Source: Akebia trifoliata (lineage: Eukaryota; Streptophyta; Magnoliopsida; Ranunculales; Lardizabalaceae). From it: DNA of 64,000 bases. Position numbers and translations under genes: made by a program. Shown one piece after another: positions 12,475 to 21,026 of the stretch. The stretch is from contig CM030710.1 in the NCBI GenBank assembly GCA_017979445.1, positions 10,030,248-10,094,247 of the forward strand, read 5' to 3'. Numbering within the stretch: the stretch's first letter is position 1; every line of letters starts with the position of its first letter. A model generated the notes under the pieces. It was not told the origin of the DNA. It was given only the letters and a program-made list of their open reading frames with translations, and searched no databases.

Positions 12475-12492
12475 TGGCGACTCCACTGGGGA
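12475..12492 (+). other. E1 primer binding site (tRNA-Arg type)
   Basis: TGGCGACTCCACTGGGGA one base after the LTR end. It begins with TGG as required to pair with a tRNA CCA end. I recall this sequence as the tRNA-Arg site of Tat/Ogre-group elements. Confidence 0.8.
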
Positions 12493-13590
12493 CATTGAGG
12501 ATCAGACTTGAAAAACCCCAAGTTTGGGAATATTGCCATTGACCTAGATTTCATTTGTTTTTGCTCTCTTTCTATTCCATTTGATTTTTAGGTAGTTTCT
12601 TATTATTGTCTGGTTACCGTTTTTTGTTCGTTTATTTACTGACCCAATCATTAATTTCTATCTAATTCCGGGTATGGTAACGTGGCACATGTTTGGTATT
12701 TCGATTAAGAGTCACTTAGGGTAACTCAAAATAATACTAAATTTCAAAGAATAACGTGATTGAGGGTAATGATGATGGAATAATGAAACCAAAAAAAAGG
12801 TTGTTTTCTTTATTTTTAAAGGAATGTCGATCTGTGTTTGGAAAACAAAGGATTTTTTTAAAGAAGCATGTTCGATATTTAACCTTTTTTTTATTTTTTA
12901 TTTCTTTTAAGATGTTTTTATAGTCAATATATGCTGCCCTTTGGCAGTATACAGAATTTCAAAGGAAAAAATTAAAAAAATTAAAAAAAAAAAAAAAAAA
13001 AATTTTCAATTTCTGTCAACAGCAACTTGTGATGGTGTGGCTTTAGTATAAAGTCGTTTTGAACTCTTTAAAATCCAATGACTTTCAATGGGGTGCCGAT
13101 AGTGAAGTTCATTGTTTTTGTTTTTTTTTCTTCAATTTTTTAAGAGAACCGAATACATCTCTTCGTCCCCATTTAGTTCTGTCGTTCTCAGCAGACCGAA
13201 GAACTCTGCACTTCGAGAATTCCAAAACCGATCGTTGTTTCCGTGAATCTCGAACGGACGATCGAGTTTGCTGTCACCCTTCACCACTTGGTCGAACGAG
13301 AACGATGGATTGAAGTTCAGGCAGGGAATATGATCTGCTTTGTGAGATGAGATGCTCGATGGAAATCAGAGATCACTCAATGTTGATCTTCCCCATGCGT
13401 TTTGTTTCAGTCGAACATCGTCTTCCAAGTAGTTGTGGAGTTTTCCCCGATCGTTCTTTTCATTACCAAGCGGTTTTGACTCCGATTTCGAACGCGAGTT
13501 TTCGACTTCGATTTCTACATAATCGCCATTAGATAATTTCATGAAGAGATCTCTCTCATCACAGCGCTGAAATGGCGAATGATCCGTCGA
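12493..13590. other. E1 leader, proximal part
   Basis: AT-rich leader with a poly(A) run near 12980-13003. At 13060-13550 there is a less AT-rich stretch with several CGA-containing words (TCGAAC, GATCG) but no gene I recognise. Confidence 0.5.
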
Positions 13591-13610
13591 AAAATCCCAT
13601 GTTGCATGCT

Positions 13611-13806
13611 GATCTCGACGCTGGTATGCTGTTCTAGGCTGATCTCGACGATTAGCTGCTGTTCTAGGCTGATCTCGACGGTTTAACCTGATGATCTCGA
13701 CGCTTGATCTCGACGATAACTAAGCTGCTGATCTCGACGATTATGCTGCTGTTAAGGGTTGATCTCGACGATGATCTCGACGTTGAGCTCGACGTTGAGC
13801 TCGACG
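13611..13806 (+). repeat. Irregular array of a GATCTCGACG motif in the E1 leader
   Basis: Ten copies of a 10-mer: GATCTCGACG at 13611, 13641, 13671, 13693, 13706, 13730, 13761 and 13773, and GAGCTCGACG at 13785 and 13797. Start-to-start distances are 30, 30, 22, 13, 24, 31, 12, 12 and 12. Spacers vary (many contain GCTGCTGTT or TTCTAGGCT), so it is not a simple tandem repeat. Confidence 0.9.
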
Positions 13807-14379
13807 TTATCCTGCTGTTTTAAAACAAAATTTTTTTAAAAAAAAAAATCAAAATAATAAAAAAAAGATTGGAGATTTTCTTTTCATAAAAAAAGGAGTT
13901 CAAAAAAAAAACAACAAAGTCATTTTCTAAATGTTACCCATAGCAACATATATGCAAGTTTTCTTTGTGTTGTTTTTGGAATTTCCTTGATTGGGCTCAA
14001 TTTATTTTAGAAAAAAAATTAAGAAATAAATGAACAAAACCATCCTCATTATCTCATCAATCATCATTATACCTTCAATTCAATACCCTTAGAAATTTCG
14101 AATTATTTCGGGTCGCCCCAAAACACCCTTGATTGGACTATAAAATTTATCAAATCATTGCGATGATCGGGTCTAATTGATTGCCACATATCATATGTGC
14201 ATGTTTAAATCGTGAAGCGGACCATATTATTAATTCATGATGATTGCCTATTTAATATGCCATAATATCATTGGGAATGCATGTTTGATGTTGGTCACAA
14301 TGTTGATCATGATTAGATGTTTATGTGATTGGAATGATGCTTAGATCCATATAATTCATGTTATAATGATTGGTTTGAT

Positions 14380-15160
14380 TGGGCCATGGGCCCATTTGTT
14401 TGGAAAAGGCCCCGGGCACACCCCACCTTACTTTGCACACACCACATGCACGTTTACCGCTTTACTCACTTACACGTCCCATTTAGCCAACGTGGCACTA
14501 GTGCGTGGCCCGGTCTCTTCGGAGATGCGACGTCATTCATGAAACCCACAACTCCAGTCACGTACCTTAGGGTATATCGAACTGGGGCATCAATACCGTC
14601 TGATCAGGTGATTCTGAGAGACATATTGATGCACCCATGCTGGGGTGACCTGAGCCTTTGTCCTATTGTAAGCCACACAGTCACATGTCCCGATTGCCAA
14701 CGTAGTACTAGTACGTGGTCGGTCCCCTCGTGGGATGCCAAACCATTTATGAAAGCTACAACTCTTGACTCGTACCCGTAGGTATAAAAGGTAATCTAAG
14801 TATATCAATTGCACTTCTTGGTCAAAACCGGTGCCTAAGCAAGATCTTGCCCCGCTGTACCCTACTGTACGAGGGGGATAGACTACGTCTATTCTAGACG
14901 AGAGGTATTTAAGTGGGCCCTTGCTCAGCATTGTGCGCCACCTCTCAACTGGAGATCAAACTGGCCCTTTTTGGCTTCAGAGAAGTGAATTGAGGTTTTA
15001 GATTATCACCTATACGGTATATCAAACCAAGTCACCACGTATATAGGTGTGCTTGGGCAAGGGTGGCCAGATAAAAATGCATTGCACGTAGTAAGCCTAG
15101 AGTCTAGAAACCTTCCCCATAAGTCACGACTCGAACTTATCGTGGGTGTTCCCGGGTTGT
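14380..15160 (+). repeat. Leader block conserved in E1, E2 and a third copy
   Basis: Matches the reverse complement of 29037-29833 in E2, and part of it matches 53325-53490. It contains two related segments of about 100 bases (14478-14580 and 14685-14785), each with a CAACGT..ACTAGT.CGTGG core, a TTCATGAAA/TTTATGAAA word and a GTACC-TAGG end. It also has the hairpin GTCTATTCTAGAC near 14886. A 131-codon frame (14386-14781) crosses the block but is broken in E2, so I treat this as a conserved nucleotide block. Confidence 0.75.
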
Positions 15161-15359
15161 TTATTGAATGAATGCCTGTTGTTGGATGAATGTATGTGAG
15201 TGATGTGAATGATGAGATCAAAGTGTATGATTGTCCTCAAGGATCAAAGAAATTTTATTTTTGAAAATTAAAACGGGTGCACCGACCCAGTAAAGAATCC
15301 ATTCTTTTACAATAATGACCCATTCCATCCAGATCCAACAATCATGATGGACCGGGCCA

Positions 15360-15650
15360 GTTAAATCAAAATGGAAATCGAATTTTCAAAGAAGAAAAAG
15401 AAAATATTTTTCAAAAAAAAAAAGAGATTATTTTCCAAAAGAAGGCTTCTTTAGAAGAAACATTTTTCAGAAAATATATTTTCCAGAATAAAATATTTTC
15501 CAAAAGAAGTGTTTTCCAGAAAAAGTGTTATTCTCTAGAAAAAATGTTTTCTAAGAAAAAAATGTTTTCTAAAAGAAAAATGTTTTCCAGAAGAAAATAT
15601 TTTCCAAAAGAAAAGAAAAAAAAAGGAAAAATTTGCAAAAGATCTATTTT
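15360..15650 (+). repeat. Degenerate TTTTCCAGAAAA-type repeat
   Basis: Purine-rich stretch with many imperfect copies of words such as TTTTCCAGAA, TTTTCCAAAAGAA and TTTTCTAAGAAAA spaced about 18-25 bases apart. The core TTTTC..GAAAA is a short dyad. Confidence 0.6.
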
Positions 15651-15659
15651 TGCATGAAA

Positions 15660-16320
15660 AGTTTTTATGGACCGTGGAAAACTACCAAAAAATGTTCAGA
15701 TTTGTGAAATAAAAACATTATTTTCCAATATTTTTCAAGAGTGCAACATAATTATTTTTCTTCTGAATAATCATTGAATGGATGAATTTTTTAATGGATT
15801 GGTGCACAAAATTCAATAAAATCTCAGGGTTAATTTAAAATGTTATCAAGGGGGTGACACTGAAATTGGTTAAATTCACCTTCAAAGAGGTTTAAGGGTT
15901 ATCATTGTATCTAAGCTCAATCGTCCATCTTCTAGCTAGGGTTGTAAATCCGGTCAGTTAGAGTAAACGTCAATATCAAGTCAACAGTTAGAAATGACCT
16001 CAAAATTTCTCAACATTATCTAATTGTTCTTTGAAAATCATAGTGCTTCAATCCTACCGGTTGTAAGTAATGTCTCAGTTCTCATCAAGCCCGTTTTGGG
16101 TAGTCTTGAGTTTTCATGGGTCATTTGGGTTAACTCGAGTCCTTTTTTCTAGCAAGGTCATGTCTTCCTTAGATTGAGCCTACTCTTTCTTATTGAGTCA
16201 AGTTAGTTCGTCGAGTTTATAGAGGTGTCTGTCGCCCCTTCTGAATTGATCGTACAAAAGAAATTTTTGAATATCTCGAGCGCATTAACGAATTAACTAA
16301 TAATCTAGATTCAAAGACAA
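15660..16320. other. E1 leader, distal part
   Basis: No gene or repeat recognised up to the start of the pol fragment. Confidence 0.4.
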
Positions 16321-16329
16321 GAAAGATAA

Positions 16330-17307
16330 GAGTCGGGCTCAAGAAAGCAAAGGTCATTGACCTCGGAACAGAAATAAATTCCTAAAGAGATTCAAATAGA
16401 AACCATCTTATCTCTAGAAGAACACAAGGGGATAATGAATTTTCTCAGAAATTTCAAAAGACTTGTTCGTGTGATCATATGAGGGTATGTTAGGTACAAG
16501 CTTGGGTGTTGTTCAACACGGAATAGATACTCGTCTATATCGATGGAATCAAAGAAGATGTTATAAAATATATCAGCACTATCTTTACTACATCTTGAGT
16601 TGCAAATCACATATTATCAATCGATATGGGGGTACCTTTTGAACTGATCTCTGATAATGGGTCGTACTTCAAAGCTTAAATCATTACTCTGTGTTCAAAG
16701 TTGAAGATCCGGAATCACAAATCATCCTCCTACCGTCCTCAGATCAATGGAACGGTTGAAGCAGTTAGTAAGAGTATCAAGATTATCATCAGGAAAATGA
16801 GTCAATTACATCGACATTGGTCAGAAAAATTATCATTCACGCTGTGGACATATCGAACTCTAATTCGATCCTCTATTGGAGTTATTCTCTACTCCTTAGT
16901 GTATGGCATGGAAGCAATCTTACCAGTTGAAATGAAAATTCCGTCTCTCAGGGTCTTGTTAGAAAATCATTTGTTAGAAACAGATTGGGTTCATCAGCAG
17001 TATGAAGAATTAAACTTGATCGAAGAAAACGAGTTAAAGCCCTGTACCACGTGCAAGCTTATCTAAGAAGAGTCACCTGTGCATTTGAAAAGAAGGTTAA
17101 AGCTCATCATTTACAAGTCAAAGATTTAACTATCAGACTTCAAAGAAAATTGAACACTCCTCATCGACTATAGGAGAAAGTCTAAATTGGAGAAATTCAT
17201 TCATTAAGGAAATACTGTCTGGAAAAGTCGTCAGACTTCAAGATCATGATGGAGGTGAACTACCAGAACCAACCAACCTTGACCAGATCAAGCGGTACTA
17301 CATTTAA
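16330..17307 (+). pseudogene. E1 pol remnant: pre-RT segment joined to integrase C-terminal half
   Basis: About 16330-16500 reads, with stops and shifts, like the segment that precedes RT in Tat pol (words LGTEINS and LSLEEHKGIMNFLRNFKR). From about 16620 the reading resembles integrase: ELISDNGSYFKA with the second catalytic Asp, then SSSYRPQINGTVEAVSKSIK with the catalytic Glu, YRTLIRSSIGV, YSLVYGMEAILPVEMKIPSL and a final PTNLDQIKRYYI before TAA at 17305-17307. The longest stop-free stretch is 16701-17066. RT, RNase H, the integrase zinc finger and the first catalytic Asp are absent, so a large internal deletion lies between about 16500 and 16620. The fragment cannot encode an active enzyme. 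Confidence 0.8.
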
Positions 17308-17483
17308 GGAGGCCATCTTTGACCGAATCAATCCTCATATTCCAGTTACCCTGTTCAACATATCCTTTCTCAACCCTTTGTAGCCTTTTTCAAAAAAAAA
17401 AAAAAAAAAAAATTGTGCCTTTTATTCTTAGCCTGATCACCTAACCTAGGGGAGGGGAAATTCGAACTACGTCTTGGTCTGAT

Positions 17484-17528
17484 CCCAAAATTTTGGGGTA
17501 CGTAGGCAACCTGAGAAGTTACTTCAGG
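17484..17528 (+). other. Conserved TACGTAGG block with dyads, 3' of pol
   Basis: Begins with the perfect 14-base palindrome CCCAAAATTTTGGG (17484-17497), then GGTACGTAGGCAACCTGA and the near-palindrome GAAGTTACTTC. Related blocks are at 27556-27585 in E2 (opposite strand) and 43882-43910 in the solo LTR3. Function unknown. Confidence 0.7.
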
Positions 17529-17840
17529 CCCGACCACATCAAAATAAAAAAAAAATCTATTTCCCCACACAAAAAATCAAAAAATCAAAGAAAATTCAAA
17601 AGAAAAAGAAATTCAAAGTGGGAAAGAAAATTAAAGAAAAGAAATAACTTAAAAGGAAATGCCACACAAGGGGCATTTGGGTTTTTGAGCCTCAAAATCC
17701 TTTTCTTTTTATACCCAGTCCTAAGCCTACCCATGAAAGTCCTCCTAAGTACCGTGCGAGAAGTCAAGGAAGATAGCAAAGCATGATTAGACAGCAACTC
17801 CATAAGTTCAGAAGAGAAGAAGAGATAAAAAATGATGAAG

Positions 17841-18060
17841 CCTGCTAAGTTGAAAACCCGAAAAGGGCGACTTAGGCAAAAATTAAGGCAAGCTCGCAAG
17901 GTTGAAAATCTGAAAGGACAACTTTGGCAACAATCAGAGCCAAGGAAAAAAAAGAAAAAGCTCGCTAGATTGAAAACCTGAAAAGGCGATCTAGGCAAAA
18001 GTTAGAGCAAGCTCGCTAGATTGAAAACCTGAAAAGGCGATCTAGGCAAAAGTTAGAGCA
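17841..18060 (+). repeat. E1 hairpin repeat, four units with compensating arms
   Basis: Units of about 50-70 bases whose arms flank a GAAAA-containing centre. Arms are CTAAGT/ACTTAG (17845-17850, 17870-17875), CAAGGT/ACTTTG (17897-17902, 17921-17926, one G.T pair), CTAGAT/ATCTAG (17965-17970, 17989-17994) and CTAGAT/ATCTAG (18016-18021, 18040-18045). Units 1, 3 and 4 also have a small inner stem (CCC/GGG or CCT/AGG around GAAA). E2 has three related units at 27015-27183. Confidence 0.85.
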
Positions 18061-18061
18061 A

Positions 18062-18833
18062 CAAAGAAAAACAGAAGAAAATCTCAAGCTGAGAGCGGTC
18101 CGAGCTGAAACATCAGAAGTCCGAATAATCAAGTTCAATACTTAGCTTAAACCAGGCATAGACTCAGAAGCCCCAAGTATCTTGTCTACGATCGATCTGA
18201 AAATGTTTACTACCCTAAGTGAACCAAGGGAGATAAGGGTGAATTCTATGATGAGTCTCGAAAGGAAATAATTTTGTACTCTTGAGGCTGACTCAAAACC
18301 TTCAATAAAATTAATCAAAATTAAAAGTTGAGTCTTTATTGCGCTTGTGGTAATCAATTATTTCAAATCTTCATACAAGGGGCATTTTCTTTCTTTTTTA
18401 ATGTAACTTTTCCCCCTTATACTAGGGGCATTTTTTTTGCACGATGTGTTCAATTATTTTCAAGGCCATGTTCATTGTCAAACTAGGGGCATTTTGTCTT
18501 CGAGCAATGTTAATCCAAAAAATAATAGGAACCCCAAGTTAAGGTTACCCTCTTGATAACAGTTCTTTCGAAAAACTTTTGAGGTTCAAAAGAAATAAAA
18601 ACTCAGGTTTTAAATTCATAAAACTTTTTGATAAATCCTTGAGGTTCAAACAAAAGCATATTGGATCTCACATAGGAGATATAACATTCTTTCGTTCTCC
18701 AGATTCTTTTCCAAATTCAATCATTCTTGGAATCAATCATTTCTCTTCCAGATCTTCCAGATTTATTCGTTCTCCGATTCGTTCTAATCAGTTTTCTCCC
18801 AAATTCATTCATTCCTTTGCCAGTTTTGCTCAA
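18062..18833. other. E1 3' region between the hairpin repeat and the tandem array
   Basis: Includes three copies of a GGGGCATTTT word (about 18378, 18426, 18485), which also occurs beside the polypurine tracts of this family. No gene recognised. Confidence 0.4.
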
Positions 18834-19822
18834 TCTCCGCCAAGGGTTATCTTGGATTTTGTTCAGTCTCCGCCAAGGGTTATCTTGGATTTTGCTCAGT
18901 TTTCGCCAAGGGTTATCTTGGATTTTCCTCAGTTGCCGCCAAGGGTTATCTTGGATTTTGCTCAGTTGCCGCCAAGGGTTATCTTGGATTTTGCTCAGTC
19001 TCCGCCAAGGGTTATCTTGGATTTTGCTCAGTTGCCGCCAAGGGTTATCTTGGATTTTGCTCAGTCTCCGCCAAGGGTTATCTTGGATTTTGCTCAGTTG
19101 CCGCCAAGGGTTATCTTGGATTTTGCTCAGTTTCCGCCAAGGGTTATCTTGGATTTTGCTCAGTTCCGCCAAGGTTTATCTTGGATTTTGCTCAGTTGCC
19201 GCCAAGGGTTATCTTGGATTTTGCTCAGTCTCCGCCAAGGGTTATCTTGGATTTTGCTCAGTTGCCGCCAAGGGTTATCTTGGATTTTGCTCAGTCTCCG
19301 CCAAGGGTTATCTTGGATTTTGCTCAGTTGCCGCCAAGGGTTATCTTGGATTTTGCTCAGTTTCCGCCAAGGGTTATCTTGGATTTTGCTCAGTTGCCGC
19401 CAAGGGTTATCTTGGATTTTGCTCAGTCTCCGCCAAGGGTTATCTTGGATTTTGCTCAGTTGCCGCCAAGGGTTATCTTGGATTTTGCTCAGTTGCCGCC
19501 AAGGGTTATCTTGGATTTTGCTCAGTTTCCGCCAAGGGTTATCTTGGATTTTGCTCAGTTGCCGCCAAGGGTTATCTTGGATTTTGCTCAGTCTCCGCCA
19601 AGGGTTATCTTGGATTTTGCTCAGTTGCCGCCAAGGGTTATCTTGGATTTTGCTCAGTCTCCGCCAAGGGTTATCTTGGATTTTGCTCAGTTGCCGCCAA
19701 GGGTTATCTTGGATTTTGCTCAGTTGCCGCCAAGGGTTATCCTGGATTTTGCTCAGTCTCCGCCAAGGGTTATCTTGGATTTTGCTCAGTCTCCGCCAAG
19801 GGTTATCTTGGATTTTGCTCAG
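18834..19822 (+). repeat. E1 tandem array, block 1: 30 units of 33 bp
   Basis: Thirty units, 29 of 33 bp and one of 32 bp (near 19165), total 989 bases. Each contains CCAAGGGTTATCTTGG, a hairpin with 5-bp arms CCAAG/CTTGG, then ATTTTGCTCAG. Units differ mainly in the two or three bases before CCG (TTG, TCT or TTT). The order of these variants suggests five-unit higher-order blocks, for example units 16-20 and 21-25. All three + frames stay open, which gives long but meaningless ORFs. Confidence 0.97.
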
Positions 19823-20670
19823 TTACCGCCGAGGGTTTTCTCGGAAATATGCTCAGATACCGCCGAGGGTTTTCTCGGAATTATGCTCAGATACCGCCGA
19901 GGGTTTTCTCGGAACTATGCTCAGATACCGCCGAGGGTTTTCTCGGAATTATGCTCAGATACCGCCGAGGGTTTTCTCGGAACTATGCTCAGATACCGCC
20001 GAGGGTTTTCTCGGAATTATGCTCAGTTACCGCCGAGGGTTTTCTCGGAATTATGCTCAGATACCGCCGAGGGTTTTCTCGGAAATATGCTCAGATACCG
20101 CCGAGGGTTTTCTCGGAACTATGCTCAGATACCGCCGAGGGTTTTCTCGGAATTATGCTCAGTTACCGCCGAGGGTTTTCTCGGAATTATGCTCGTACCG
20201 CCGAGGGTTTTCTCGGAATTATGCTCAGATACCGCCGAGGGTTTTCTCGGAAATATGCTCAGATACCGCCGAGGGTTTTCTCGGAATTATGCTCAGATAC
20301 CGCCGAGGGTTTTCTCGGAACTATGCTCAGATACCGCCGAGGGTTTTCTCGGAATTATGCTCAGGTACCGCCGAGGGTTTTCTCGGAATTATGCTCAGAT
20401 ACCGCCGAGGGTTTTCTCGGAACTATGCTCAGATACCGCCGAGGGTTTTCTCGGAATTATGCTCAGATACCGCCGAGGGTTTTCTCGGAACTATGCTCAG
20501 ATACCGCCGAGGGTTTTCTCGGAATTATGCTCAGATACCGCCGAGGGTTTTCTCGAAATTATGCTCAGGTACCGCCGAGGGTTTTCTCGGAATTATGCTC
20601 AGATACCGCCGAGGGTTTTCTCGGAACTATGCTCAGTTACCACCGAGGGTTTTTTCGGAACTATGCTCAG
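19823..20670 (+). repeat. E1 tandem array, block 2: 25 units of 34 bp
   Basis: Twenty-five units, 24 of 34 bp and one 2 bp shorter (near 20195), total 848 bases. Each contains CCGAGGGTTTTCTCGG, a hairpin with arms CCGAG/CTCGG, then a AATATGCTCAG, AATTATGCTCAG or AACTATGCTCAG tail. It abuts block 1 directly with no spacer. The last unit has a wobble arm (TTCGG). Confidence 0.97.
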
Positions 20671-20760
20671 TTTATGCTTAGATTATATTCAAATTATGCT
20701 CAGTTTATACTCAGACTATGCTCAATTTATGCTCAGGTTTTACTCAGTTTCACACAGTGC
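20671..20760 (+). repeat. Decayed continuation of the tandem array
   Basis: Half-unit-like words (TTATGCTCAG, TATACTCAG, TTTACTCAG) follow the last full unit at uneven spacing, without the hairpin. Confidence 0.6.
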
Positions 20761-21009
20761 ACACACTTGCACATTTGCACTTTTTAGTCAGGGAGAATTC
20801 TCTAAAATTCAAGGATCTGACACCGTCAGTGAGAGTTTGCGCTCAAGGACCTGACAACCTTTTGATTCGGGGAGAGCTTTACCCTCAAGGATCCGAACAC
20901 CTTGACAAATTGCTAAATCAGGCTGCAAAATGAACTGTCACTAGCTTTGGCATTCAGATATCGTACTATCTACCAAAATAGATTTGCTATCTAGTTTGCT
21001 TCAACCCTC

Positions 21010-21026
21010 TGCCAAAGAGGGGCATC
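21010..21026 (+). other. E1 polypurine tract
   Basis: The purine run AAAGAGGGG and then CATC lies directly before the 3' LTR. The same word, reversed, abuts the E2 3' LTR. Confidence 0.75.

Noticed and set aside
14386..14781. 131-codon ORF in the E1 leader as an extra leader gene like Ogre ORF1
   Set aside because: The E2 copy loses the frame after about 20 codons and no domain is recognised. Nucleotide conservation explains it better.
18834..20670. CRISPR-like direct repeats
   Set aside because: Units are adjacent with no unique spacers, there are no associated genes, and the setting is a plant retrotransposon.
18579..20854. Three overlapping + strand ORFs of 557-700 codons and a minus ORF across the array
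   Set aside because: They result from a 33-bp and 34-bp repeat with no stop in any + frame. The peptides are simple repeats in several frames and lie in a retroelement 3' region.
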